The notes beneath the pieces were generated by a model, which saw only the letters and a program-made list of their open reading frames with translations, was not told the DNA's origin and made no database searches. The translations under genes and the position numbers were made by a program. From Alphaproteobacteria bacterium (GTDB taxonomy: Bacteria; Pseudomonadota; Alphaproteobacteria; MPNO01; UBA2964): a stretch of DNA of 42,954 nucleotides. Where the stretch lies: contig WHUE01000026.1 of NCBI GenBank assembly GCA_009377375.1, forward strand, positions 1 to 42,954. The letters are read 5' to 3'. How positions within the stretch are numbered: the first letter of the stretch is position 1; each line of letters starts with the position of its first letter. Below are positions 8,814 to 17,252 of the stretch, one piece after another.

Positions 8814-10018
8814 GCCGGCGCTTCCGCTCGGCACTGCGCAAGCGCCTGCTTGAGGCCCGCGAGGTCCTGTTCGAGGCCCCAGCCGCCAATGATTTCCAGG
8901 CTGCGCGCGCCCATGCGGCGGCAGCGTTCCGGGTCGGACAGCACGGCGCGCAGGGCGCCGGCAAGCGCGGCGATGTCGCGGGCGGGCATGACGAACCCGT
9001 TCTCGCCGTCGCGCACGAGATCGGCGGCGGCGCCGACCTGGTCGCTTGCGATCACCGCGCGTCCCGCGTTCATCACCTCGTTGACCACCAGCCCCCATGG
9101 CTCTAGCACCGAGGGCAGCACGAACACGTTGCACAGGTCGTAGAAGCGCGGGAGTTCCGACTGGTTGCGGAATCCGGCGAAACGCACGCTGTCCGCAAGC
9201 CCGTGCGCGGCGACCTGCCGGGCCAGCGCCGCGTGTTCCTCCCCGTCGCCCACCAGCACCAGATACGGGGCGCGGCAGGCCGCGTCGCCGGCGATGCGGG
9301 CGAAGGCTTCCACCAGGTCGGCCGCGCGCTTGCGGGTCTGGAACTTGGAGGCAAACAGCACGACCGGCCGGCCCGGTGCGATGTCCAGCTCCGCGCGCAG
9401 CGCGTCGCGTGTCGCCGCGGCCTCGGCCGCCATGCCGCGGAAGCGGTCGTTGTCGACGGCGTAGGGCATGGAAAATATCCGGTCCGCGTCCATGCCTTGC
9501 GCCAGATAGTAGTCGCGGTTGCGACTGCCGATGGCCAGCCAGCCATCGCAGACGCGCCGCAACCCCGTGAAAAAGATCCGCTTGATCGCGCGCTTGACCG
9601 GTCCGCGCCGCATGCCGCCTTCCCAGGCCTCGTCGCGGTTGAGGACCAGGAGCCCGCGCCGATGCGCGAAGAACATGGAGGCCAGGTTGTAGAGCCGCGT
9701 GTAGCCGTGGGTCCACAAGACTTCGAACCCGCCCTCGTGCAGCGCCCGCGCGAGGCCGTAATTGAGCGGCCGGAGAACGCTCGGCGAGCGGTCGTCGCCG
9801 ATCGCCGGCAGGAAGCGGTGTTCGTATCCGTCGACCAGCGGCACGTCCCATTCGATCACGCGTCCGAAGCCCTCGTCGTGATGGGCACGCAGCGACGAGG
9901 CGCTGCAGAAGAACACGGTGAGGTCGATCTCCGGATCGGCCGCGATCCGCCGCAGCAGCGGCGCCTGGTACTGGATGGGGTGGCTTACCAGATAAGCCAG
10001 CTTGATCGGTGGTGCCAT
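8810..10018 (-). CDS. glycosyltransferase family 4
   Basis: A 402-residue GT-B enzyme. It starts MAPPIKLAYLVSHPIQYQAP; the SHPIQY motif is common in a group of family 4 transferases of O-antigen and capsule loci. Further features are the linker MPYAVDNDRF (about residues 184-193), the donor-domain opening VVLFASKFQTRKR (about 218-230) and the EX7E donor-binding element EPWGLVVNEVM (about 305-315), followed by GRAVIASDQVGAA. It ends in a 4-base ATGA overlap with the flippase gene and begins 12 bases after the stop of the upstream glycosyltransferase, so all three genes are almost certainly one transcript. Donor and acceptor are unknown. Confidence 0.85.
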   Translation of the reverse strand: MAPPIKLAYLVSHPIQYQAPLLRRIAADPEIDLTVFFCSASSLRAHHDEGFGRVIEWDVPLVDGYEHRFLPAIGDDRSPSVLRPLNYGLARALHEGGFEVLWTHGYTRLYNLASMFFAHRRGLLVLNRDEAWEGGMRRGPVKRAIKRIFFTGLRRVCDGWLAIGSRNRDYYLAQGMDADRIFSMPYAVDNDRFRGMAAEAAATRDALRAELDIAPGRPVVLFASKFQTRKRAADLVEAFARIAGDAACRAPYLVLVGDGEEHAALARQVAAHGLADSVRFAGFRNQSELPRFYDLCNVFVLPSVLEPWGLVVNEVMNAGRAVIASDQVGAAADLVRDGENGFVMPARDIAALAGALRAVLSDPERCRRMGARSLEIIGGWGLEQDLAGLKQALAQCRAEAPA

Positions 10019-10030
10019 CGATATTCGCCC

Positions 10031-11134
10031 TCAGCTTCTTTGCGTCGCCGCGGCGATCATGTCGAAGATCTCGTTCGCCCGCGCCGCGAACGCGGGCAAG
10101 GCGTTCTCCGCCAGTTCGGCGGGCGGCGCGCCCTTGCCCCGGTCCAGCCCGTCGCGCAGGGCGGCCAGCACGGCGTCCGGATCGTCGGGGTCGATCACGG
10201 CGCCGAGACGGCCCTCGCGCAGGGTCTCCCGGCTCGCGTCCAGCGTGCTGCCGACCACAGGAACGCCGCAGGCCATCGCCTCCAGATAGGCGATGCCATA
10301 GCCTTCGCCCCGCCCCGGCATGGCGTAGAGATCGGCAAGCCGGTAATGGTCCGGCTTCTCGTCCTCCTCGATATAGCCGGTGAAGATCACGCGGTCGCCC
10401 ATGCCCAGCGCGCGGGCCTTGCGTTCCAGCCGCGCGCGGTCGGTGCCGGAGCCGACGATCATGTAGACCACATCGTCGCGCTCGCGCAGCAGGGCGGGCA
10501 TCGCCCCGATGATCTGGTCGAACCCCTTGGCGCGCTCGTTCGCGTCCAGCCGTCCCAATGTCAGGATCACGCGCTTGCCCTCCACCGCATAGCGCCGGAC
10601 CAGCGCGGGGTTCGGCGGGCCGGGGGAAAAGAGCGAGAGGTCGACGCAGTTGCGCAGCACGTGCATGCGCGCCCTGTCCACGCCGCTCCACCCGGCGAAG
10701 CGATGCAGCGTAAAATGGCTGACGACGATCACATGATCCAGGCGCCGCGCCAGAAGGTTGACCAGCGCCCTTCGGTTCGGCTCCCAGGCTTCCACGCCAT
10801 GGACGATCAGCACGACCGGCGCCCGCGAGCGCAGCTTCAGCAGCCAGGCGAACGGCAGCAGGTTCAGGTGACCGCAGAGGATCAGGTCGAACCGCTTGCC
10901 CAGCACGAACCAGCGCAGGCAGCGCAGCAGATAGGCGAACACGCCGCCTGTGCCCGCCACGTCGAAATACAGCCGCCCCGGCAGCGCCTGCGGCGTCATC
11001 GGCACGTGGCGGGGCAGGGCAACGACCTCGTCGCAGTCGGGGCGCGCGCACAGCGTTTCGATCAACTCGCGGTTGAACTTCGCGATCCCGCCGTAGCCGC
11101 CGAAGGCTTCGGGGAGGATGAAGACGGTTCTCAT
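10031..11134 (-). CDS. glycosyltransferase family 4
   Basis: A 367-residue GT-B glycosyltransferase. The N-terminal domain begins MRTVFILPEAFGGYGGIAKFN, with the glycine-rich GGYGGI loop that closes over the donor. VLIVHGVEAWEPNRR (about residues 109-123) lies in the acceptor half. The donor half opens with RVILTLGRLDANERAKGFD (about 188-206) and carries GRGEGYGIAYLEAMACGVPVV (about 274-294), which holds the EX7E motif. The ATG at 11134 overlaps the stop of the asparagine-synthase-like gene by four bases, indicating translational coupling. It probably adds one sugar of the repeat unit; specificity cannot be predicted. Confidence 0.85.
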   Translation of the reverse strand: MRTVFILPEAFGGYGGIAKFNRELIETLCARPDCDEVVALPRHVPMTPQALPGRLYFDVAGTGGVFAYLLRCLRWFVLGKRFDLILCGHLNLLPFAWLLKLRSRAPVVLIVHGVEAWEPNRRALVNLLARRLDHVIVVSHFTLHRFAGWSGVDRARMHVLRNCVDLSLFSPGPPNPALVRRYAVEGKRVILTLGRLDANERAKGFDQIIGAMPALLRERDDVVYMIVGSGTDRARLERKARALGMGDRVIFTGYIEEDEKPDHYRLADLYAMPGRGEGYGIAYLEAMACGVPVVGSTLDASRETLREGRLGAVIDPDDPDAVLAALRDGLDRGKGAPPAELAENALPAFAARANEIFDMIAAATQRS

Positions 11135-12936
11135 CGCCCGCGCCCCGCCACTCCCGAGCCCCCGCCGAACCGGTCATGGACCAGCCGCGCCCAGGGCCGG
11201 TAGCCCCGCCCGGCCGCGCCGCCCTCCGCGCCGCCCAGCCATTCGCGCACGGGGACGGAAAATCCCGTCTTCGGCCGGTCCAGCACGGAGTCGGGCAGCG
11301 TTCGTCCGGGGGTCAGCGCCATGTCCCGCTTGCCGGGCGGGCGCGGTCCGGCGAGCATCGGCGCGAGGGCGCGGAGCAGCGTCTCGTCCACCAGCGGCAC
11401 GCGGATTTCCAGCGAATGGGCCATGCCCGCCCAGTCGGAATCGCGCAGCAGCTGGTTGCGCATGTACCAGCAGCTTTCCAGCGCGACGAGCCGCTGGCGC
11501 GCGGTCTTCAGCCCCGACACGGTTTCCTGCAGCCGGTCGCGCAGCGCCAGCCTCTCCAGCCCCTCGCGCGCCATGTCGCGGCCGAGAAGGCCGTCCAGCT
11601 CCCACGGCATGTAAAGCCCGCGGCGCAGCAGATAGGCGTCCCCCCAGCGGCTGCCGTACTCGATCATCCCCGCCCATTTGGGCGAGGCGATCCGGCTGAC
11701 CAGCGGGGTCGACACCGCGCGCACGAGCCGGCCCAGCCCGGGCAGGAAGCGGAAGACGCCCAGCGCATTCACCACGCGCGGCACCTCGGCGAAGCTGCCG
11801 TAGCCGCCGAACAGCTCGTCGCCGCCGAGCCCCGACAGCGCCACCTTCAGCCCCGCCTCCGCCGTCACCTTGCTGACGAAATAGGTGTTCACCCCGTCGA
11901 TGCTCGGCTGGTCCATCGCCGCGAACACGGCCTCGGCCTCGGCCTCGAACGCTTCCCGCCCGATGGGGCGTGTCTCGTGCCGCGTGCCGCAAAGGGCCGC
12001 GATCTCGGCGGCCAGCGGGGCCTCGTCATGCGACGTGCCGCGAAACTCGTCGAAGGCCAGGGTCACGGTCCGCAGGTCCGCGCCCCGGCGCTCGGCGGCC
12101 AGCGACACGATGGTCGCCGAATCCAGGCCAGACGACAGGAAGGCGCCGACCGGCACGTCGGCGACCAGGTGATGGGCCACGCTGTCCTCCAGCGCGGCCC
12201 GCAGCGCATCGGCGTCGAACGGCGCTTCGCCCGCCTCGCGCAGCGTCGCGGTCAGGTCGAACCAGCGGCGCGGGCTGCCGCGCCCGCTGGTGTCGATCCA
12301 CAGGCTGCCGCCCGACGGCAGGGCCTCGATGCCGCGATAGAGCGTGTGCGGCTCCGGCACGTAGCCCAGCATGAAGAACCCGGCATGGCCGGCGGGCTCG
12401 GGGCTCGTGTCGATGCCGCCGCCGGCCAGCAGGGCCTTCACCTGAGAGGCGCAGGCGACGGTCCGGCCGTCATCGGCGAAATAGAGCGGCTTGATGCCGT
12501 AGGGGTCGCGCGCCATGAACACGCCGTGACGGACCCCGTCCCAGATGGCGAAGGCGAACATGCCGCGCAGCTTGCGCACCATCTCCGGCCCGTGGCGGGT
12601 ATAAAGGTGCAGCAGCACCTCGGTGTCGGACTCGGTGTCGAACCGCTGGCCGGCCCCGATCAGCTCCTCGCGCAGGGCGCGGTAATTGTATATCTCGCCG
12701 TTGAAGACGATGCGGCAGGGCGCGTCGCGCGCCGCCATCGGCTGCGCGCCGCCATCGGTAAGGTCGATGATCGAAAGCCGGCGGTGGGCCATGCCCAGCC
12801 GACCGTCCCCGGCGAGCCAGACGCCTTCGCCGTCGGGGCCGCGCGCCGCCATCGCGTCGTGGATGCGCCGCAGCCGCGCCTCGTCGACGGGCGGCGCGCC
12901 CGCGCCATAGGCAAAGATCGCCGCGAAGCCGCACAT
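11131..12936 (-). CDS. asnB: asparagine-synthase-like glutamine amidotransferase (copy 1)
   Basis: A 601-residue class II glutamine amidotransferase plus synthetase. Cys2 (MCGFAAI) is the N-terminal nucleophile that releases ammonia from glutamine. RRLSIIDL (about residues 52-59), FNGEIYNYR (78-86) and SDTEVLL (103-109) form the glutamine pocket. The ATP PP-loop is LSSGLDS (267-273), and SGLGGDELFGGYG lies in the synthetase domain. Family members make asparagine, but homologues in glycan loci are thought to amidate uronic acid carboxylates, and the location supports that. The C-terminus is glycine and arginine rich and looks locally degenerate. It is the first gene of a tightly coupled block: the next gene overlaps by ATGA. 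The upstream glycosyltransferase ends 69 bases before the ATG at 12936. Confidence 0.85.
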   Translation of the reverse strand: MCGFAAIFAYGAGAPPVDEARLRRIHDAMAARGPDGEGVWLAGDGRLGMAHRRLSIIDLTDGGAQPMAARDAPCRIVFNGEIYNYRALREELIGAGQRFDTESDTEVLLHLYTRHGPEMVRKLRGMFAFAIWDGVRHGVFMARDPYGIKPLYFADDGRTVACASQVKALLAGGGIDTSPEPAGHAGFFMLGYVPEPHTLYRGIEALPSGGSLWIDTSGRGSPRRWFDLTATLREAGEAPFDADALRAALEDSVAHHLVADVPVGAFLSSGLDSATIVSLAAERRGADLRTVTLAFDEFRGTSHDEAPLAAEIAALCGTRHETRPIGREAFEAEAEAVFAAMDQPSIDGVNTYFVSKVTAEAGLKVALSGLGGDELFGGYGSFAEVPRVVNALGVFRFLPGLGRLVRAVSTPLVSRIASPKWAGMIEYGSRWGDAYLLRRGLYMPWELDGLLGRDMAREGLERLALRDRLQETVSGLKTARQRLVALESCWYMRNQLLRDSDWAGMAHSLEIRVPLVDETLLRALAPMLAGPRPPGKRDMALTPGRTLPDSVLDRPKTGFSVPVREWLGGAEGGAAGRGYRPWARLVHDRFGGGSGVAGRGR

Positions 12937-13005
12937 GAATCCTAATCCCCAGCCCCCGGCCCGTTGCCGGGCCGGAGTATTGGGAAATCGGTCATGCCGC
13001 GCAAC

Positions 13006-14175
13006 TCAAATCCCCGGACAGCGGCCATCGGCCAGCAGCGCCTCGTAGCACGCCGCCATCGCGGCGCCGTGCGCGGCGAAGCTCAGATGATCGCGCGCCG
13101 CTTTCGCCGCGCGGGCTCCCATCGCCAGCCGTGTGTTCTCGTCCGCCGCCATGCGGTTGAACGCGTCCGCCACGGCCTCTGCCTTGCGTGCCGCAACCAG
13201 CCCGGCGCCCGCGTCGCGCACCAGCGGAGTCACGCCGGTTTCCTCCGAGACAATCACCGGCACGCCGGCGACCATCGCCTCGGCGATGGCCATGCCGAAA
13301 CACTCGTAGTCGGACACCATCGCCAGTACGTCGATCTCTGCCAGGAACTCCTGCTTCTCCGCTTCCCCGATAAAGCCGAGCCACTCGATGCGGTCTGCCA
13401 CGCCGCAGGCGCCGGCCAGCGCGCGCAGCCGTTCGCGCTCCGGACCGTCGCCGGCGATGCGCAGCCTCACCCCGGGCGCGTGCGCCAGCGCCTCGATCAA
13501 AATGGCCACGTTCTTCTTCGCGTGCAGCCGGCCCAGGAAGCCGATCCGCAAAGCTTCGCCTCTGCCCGGCCGCGCCGCGACCGGCTGCGCGGCCGCGCGC
13601 TCGTCGAACACCGCATGCAGCACGATACCCGATCGCGCCACGCCGGCCAGCGCCGCCGGCACGCTGTCGCGCGCCTCGATCTCCGACGAATAGACGATGC
13701 GGTCGAACCGGGTCAGAATCCGCGCGCGAAGCCATTGCTTGACGAGGCCCAGGCTGCGCCGCGAGGCTCCCTCGACATCATGGTCCGTCAGGCTCTCATG
13801 CGGCGTCAGCACACAGCGCGCCCGACCCTCTCCGCCCGGCGCGAGCGCGGCAGCGGTCGCCATCTGCCAGGCGCCGTGGCACTGCACGATGTCAAAGTCG
13901 CGGAGGCCGTGGCGAAGGCGCTCCAGCAGCCCCGCGCTTACTCCCCAAGCGACTCCGCGCTGCCCTGCCGCGCTGCAATAGGCGAACCGCTCCGTCCGCA
14001 CCCCTTCGTTGTGCAGCCGTGCGACCGCCGGCGGATCGGGAGTGCCCTGCGCAGCGACGAAAGCGAAGGTGGTTTCTGCCCCCGCCCGCTGCGACGCGAT
14101 GGCGGAACTGACCGCCGAAACCGAGGGCCCGCCATGTGCCGGGTCGAGCGATCCGATGAGGCGCAGCACTCTCAC
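13006..14175 (-). CDS. glycosyltransferase family 4
   Basis: A 389-residue GT-B glycosyltransferase with a GTG start at 14175 (MRVLRLIGSLDPAHGGPSV). The IGSLDPAHGGP loop is the glycine-rich N-terminal donor-contact loop of the WcaI/WbaZ-like group. FDIVQCHGAWQ (about residues 94-104) and TPHESLTDHDVEG are in the acceptor half. RIGFLGRLHAKKNV (about 211-224) opens the donor half. YECFGMAIAEAMVAGVPVIVS (about 284-304) holds the EX7E motif. A 129-base region separates it from the divergent family 2 glycosyltransferase; that region contains a TATAAA-like element near 14237 on the plus strand but no clear -35. The following minus-strand gene begins 69 bases downstream and is probably co-transcribed. 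Confidence 0.84.
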   Translation of the reverse strand: MRVLRLIGSLDPAHGGPSVSAVSSAIASQRAGAETTFAFVAAQGTPDPPAVARLHNEGVRTERFAYCSAAGQRGVAWGVSAGLLERLRHGLRDFDIVQCHGAWQMATAAALAPGGEGRARCVLTPHESLTDHDVEGASRRSLGLVKQWLRARILTRFDRIVYSSEIEARDSVPAALAGVARSGIVLHAVFDERAAAQPVAARPGRGEALRIGFLGRLHAKKNVAILIEALAHAPGVRLRIAGDGPERERLRALAGACGVADRIEWLGFIGEAEKQEFLAEIDVLAMVSDYECFGMAIAEAMVAGVPVIVSEETGVTPLVRDAGAGLVAARKAEAVADAFNRMAADENTRLAMGARAAKAARDHLSFAAHGAAMAACYEALLADGRCPGI

Positions 14176-14304
14176 GGCCGCCGCCCGCTGCGCGAGGCGG
14201 CCGTCAAATCATCCCTGCGCATGGCGCGTGTGGCGTGTATAAAGCCTGTAACCGGCGATGTCCTCGGCGCCGCCCCGTCCACCCGACCATGCGTCCGCCG
14301 CTCC

Positions 14305-15150
14305 ATGCCCGACATCCCTGTCTCAGTCATCATAATGACTCGCAACGAATCGAAGAACATCGTTGCCTGCCTGGAGTCTCTGGCCGGATTCGACGAAATC
14401 TTCGTCGTCGACTCCGGCAGTGACGACGACACGGTGGCACTGGCCGCCGCTCATGGGGCGACTGTTGTGCCCTTCGCCTGGAACGGCCGGTACCCGAAGA
14501 AGAAGCAGTGGTGCCTCGAGAGCCTTCCATTCTCGCACGACTGGCTGCTCTACGTGGACGCCGACGAGCGGCTGACCCCGGACTGCGCCGCGGAAATCGC
14601 GGACGCGATGGCTTCCGACGCGCGGCGCGACGGCTACTTCGTCGGCTACGACTATGTGTTCATGGACACGACCCTGCGCTTCGGGCGGCGCATCTACAAG
14701 CTCGTTCTGTTCAACCGCCACAAGGGCCGCTTCCTGGACTACAGGGACCACGACATCGCCAATATGTGGGAGGTCGAGGGTCATTACCAGCCGAAGATCG
14801 AGGGTACGACCGCAATCCTGAAATCGCGTATGATCCATCGCGACCATGAGGGGCTGTTCCATTTCTTCGAGCGCCATAACCGCTACTCCGACTGGGAGGC
14901 CGCACTGCGGGAGCGCGGGCTCTACGACGCCGATCTCGAAACGCAGCCCGGGCCGCGCACCCTGCTGAAGCGCATCTGGATGCGTATGCCCTGCAAGGGG
15001 CTTGTGATCTTCGTCTACGCCTATTTTGTCCGGCTGGGCTTTCTCGATGGCCGTGCGGGATTCGACTACGCGCTCGCCCAAGCGTTCTACTTCTGGCAGA
15101 TCGGCATCAAGCAGCGCGAGCTGCGCCGGCGTGCGCGCGGCGTCTCCTGA
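14305..15150 (+). CDS. glycosyltransferase family 2 (WaaE/KdtX-like)
   Basis: A 281-residue GT-A enzyme. SVIIMTRNESKNI (about residues 7-19) is the UDP-sugar binding start, and VVDSGSDDDT (34-43) is the second nucleotide contact. YPKKKQWCLESLPF (63-76) corresponds to the conserved K..QWA-like segment of WaaE/KdtX-type transferases. LLYVDADERL (81-90) provides the metal-binding DxD. The C-terminal 100 residues hold basic and aromatic stretches and a hydrophobic segment (LVIFVYAYFVRLGFL), a likely membrane contact. In characterised relatives this group adds a hexose to the LPS inner core, so heptose synthesis at the end of the same block is a meaningful neighbour. I start it at ATG 14305; the frame is open much further upstream, but only antisense to another gene. 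Confidence 0.82.
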   Translation: MPDIPVSVIIMTRNESKNIVACLESLAGFDEIFVVDSGSDDDTVALAAAHGATVVPFAWNGRYPKKKQWCLESLPFSHDWLLYVDADERLTPDCAAEIADAMASDARRDGYFVGYDYVFMDTTLRFGRRIYKLVLFNRHKGRFLDYRDHDIANMWEVEGHYQPKIEGTTAILKSRMIHRDHEGLFHFFERHNRYSDWEAALRERGLYDADLETQPGPRTLLKRIWMRMPCKGLVIFVYAYFVRLGFLDGRAGFDYALAQAFYFWQIGIKQRELRRRARGVS

Positions 15151-15172
15151 GCGCCTTTCGCACACCAAGGTA

Positions 15173-15202
15173 TTGAAATGGCATGTGTTTTCTCGATAAA
15201 AT
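15173..15202 (+). promoter_or_regulatory. predicted sigma-70 promoter for the second asnB-like operon
   Basis: TTGAAA (15173-15178) and TAAAAT (15197-15202) are separated by 18 bases, each matching five of six consensus positions. They sit in a short AT-rich stretch about 40 bases upstream of the ATG at 15242. The whole plus-strand block from 15242 to 23615 could be read from here. Confidence 0.55.
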
Positions 15203-15241
15203 AAAAGGTACCAGCCAGCTCGGGAACGGTGCCGACCTGCA

Positions 15242-17194
15242 ATGTGCGGAATAGCGGGATTCGTCGGGCCCTGGTCGGCGGCGCTGCTGGACGCGATGGT
15301 CGCGTCGCTGCGCCATCGCGGCCCTGACGGCCAGGGCGCGCAGCGGGACGCGCCCGCGGGGCTCGCGCTCGGGCACACGCGGCTGTCGATCATCGACCTT
15401 ACCGATGCCGCCGCCCAGCCGATGGCGAGCGCCTGCGGCCGCTACGTCATCGCGTTCAACGGCGAGATCTACAACTACCGGACCTTGCGCGCGGAGCTGG
15501 AATCCGCCGGCCACCGGTTCCGCACGCAGTCGGACACGGAGGTGCTGGTCGAGCTGTTCGCGCGCGAGGGCGCGGACTGCCTGGGCCGGCTGCACGGCAT
15601 CTTCGCTTTCGCGGTGTGGGATTCGCAAGCGCGCCGGCTGTTCCTCGCCCGCGACCACCTGGGGGTGAAGCCGCTCTACTACGCGGCGCTGGAAGACGGG
15701 TTTCTCTTCGCCTCCGAGCTGAAGTCGCTGGTCCTGTGCCCCGACCTGCCGCGCGACATCGACGGGGCGGCGGTGGCGGATCATCTCGGATTCCTTTGGA
15801 CCGCCGGCGAGGCGACGATGCTGCGCGCCGTGCGCAAGCTTCGCCCCGGCTGCGCGCTGTGGCTCGATGCGGACGGGCCGCGCATCGAGCGCTGGTACCG
15901 CGTCCCGCTCGCCGGTGGACAAACGCGCTCCGATCCGGGGCCCGACGCGCTGCGCGACCTGATCGACAGCGTCGTTGCCGAGCAGATGGTCGCCGACGTG
16001 GAGGTCGGCGCGCTGCTGTCCGGCGGGGTCGATTCCAGCGCCATCGTCGCCGCGATGTGCCGCGCGGCGGAACCCGCGCGCATCACCACCTTCTGCGCCG
16101 CGACCGGTGCGGGCGGCGCGGCGGACAATTTCGGCGACGATGCGTCCCATGCGCGGCTGGTCGCGGATGCGCTGGGGGTGAAGCTGGTCGAGGTGCCGAC
16201 CGGGGCCGACCTGATCGATGCGCTGCCGGAGATGATCTGGGCGCTGGACGAGCCGACGGCCGATTTTGCCGCGCTGCAGACCCTGCTGCTTGCCCACGCG
16301 GCGCGGGCGGCGGGTATAAAGGTGCTGCTGTCGGGGGTCGGCGGCGACGACCTGTTCACCGGGTACGGCCGCCACCGGGCCGCGATGATCCGCGCCGCGC
16401 TGTCGCGCGTGCCGGGCGCGCGGCGGCTTGCCGGCGCGCTGCTGTCGCGCCTGTCGCCCGCCACGCTGCGCGGCCGGCGGCTGCAACGGATCGGCCAGCT
16501 CCTGGCGCTGGACGAGGACGCGATGCTGTCCGAGGCGATGAGCTTCTCCGGGGTCGATGCGCGGACGCGGCGCGGACTGCTGGCGCCGGCGCTCCGCGGC
16601 TGCACGCCCCCGGACGGCATCCCCGCGCCCTTCGCCGCCTCGCTGGCGGCGACGCGCGGGCTGCATCCTGTGGAGCGGCTGCTGGACCTGGAGCAGAACG
16701 GCTTCCTGCCCGACCATAACCTGAGCTACACCGACCGGATGGCGATGCGGGCGGGGGTGGAGGTGCGGGTGCCGCTCTGCGCGCCCGCGCTGGTCGCCTT
16801 CGCCGCCGCGCTGCCGCTGAACCGCAAGATCGGCCTGCGCCGGACGAAGATCGCCCTGCGCGACTCGCAGCGGGGGCGGGTGCCCGATGCGGTGCTGACC
16901 CGGCCCAAGCAGGGGTTCGGCGTGCCCATGCGCGCCTGGCTGCAGGGTCCGGCGCGTGCGCTGATGGAGGACCTGACGGCGGCCGGAACGGTGGAGGCGC
17001 GCGGGCTGTTCGACGCGGGGGCGGTCGCCTCGCTGCGCGACGGTTTCCTCGCCGGGCGGATCGACGCCGCGATGACGCTGTTCGCGCTGATGGCGATGGA
17101 GCTCTGGTGCCGGGCGCTCGACGCCGCGCGACCGCTGGCGCTGGCGGAGGCCCGCGCCGGTGCGGAGCTCGGGCGCGAGGCGGCGGCGCGTTGA
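15242..17194 (+). CDS. asnB: asparagine-synthase-like glutamine amidotransferase (copy 2)
   Basis: A 650-residue protein with the same two-domain plan as the copy at 11131-12936 but clearly divergent from it. Cys2 (MCGIAGF) is the glutaminase nucleophile, with RHRGPDGQG (24-32), FNGEIYNYR (72-80) and QSDTEVLVEL (96-105). The PP-loop is the canonical LSGGVDSS (259-266), and SGVGGDDLFTGYG lies in the synthetase half. It is about 50 residues longer, mainly at the C-terminus. The pairing with a two-domain oxidoreductase gene directly downstream is common in polysaccharide loci, where the amidotransferase is thought to convert a sugar uronate to a uronamide. True asparagine synthesis cannot be excluded from the sequence. 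The ribosome site is weak; a promoter lies 40 bases upstream. Confidence 0.86.
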   Translation: MCGIAGFVGPWSAALLDAMVASLRHRGPDGQGAQRDAPAGLALGHTRLSIIDLTDAAAQPMASACGRYVIAFNGEIYNYRTLRAELESAGHRFRTQSDTEVLVELFAREGADCLGRLHGIFAFAVWDSQARRLFLARDHLGVKPLYYAALEDGFLFASELKSLVLCPDLPRDIDGAAVADHLGFLWTAGEATMLRAVRKLRPGCALWLDADGPRIERWYRVPLAGGQTRSDPGPDALRDLIDSVVAEQMVADVEVGALLSGGVDSSAIVAAMCRAAEPARITTFCAATGAGGAADNFGDDASHARLVADALGVKLVEVPTGADLIDALPEMIWALDEPTADFAALQTLLLAHAARAAGIKVLLSGVGGDDLFTGYGRHRAAMIRAALSRVPGARRLAGALLSRLSPATLRGRRLQRIGQLLALDEDAMLSEAMSFSGVDARTRRGLLAPALRGCTPPDGIPAPFAASLAATRGLHPVERLLDLEQNGFLPDHNLSYTDRMAMRAGVEVRVPLCAPALVAFAAALPLNRKIGLRRTKIALRDSQRGRVPDAVLTRPKQGFGVPMRAWLQGPARALMEDLTAAGTVEARGLFDAGAVASLRDGFLAGRIDAAMTLFALMAMELWCRALDAARPLALAEARAGAELGREAAAR

Positions 17195-17252
17195 ACGGCG
17201 CACGCTTTGCGGCGATGATGCGCGGCCCGACGGGGGCAGGGGAAGGATACGC

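Noticed and set aside
7230-11177. A single open frame of 1315 codons on the minus strand.
   Set aside because: Only the last 527 codons look like a protein (the flippase). The rest is the wrong frame of two glycosyltransferase genes and is rich in Arg, Ala and Gly, as expected for GC-rich shadow frames. The real starts at 10018 and 11134 and the ATGA overlaps argue for separate genes.
9203-11203. A 666-codon plus-strand frame antisense to the glycosyltransferases.
   Set aside because: The translation has shadow-frame composition (runs of Arg, Gln, His, Ala) and no recognisable domain. It overlaps genes with clear family motifs on the other strand.
12964-14304. Upstream extension of the family 2 glycosyltransferase frame by 447 codons.
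   Set aside because: This part is antisense to the glycosyltransferase at 13006-14175, has no family signal, and the downstream ATG at 14305 gives a protein that starts exactly at the GT-A fold.
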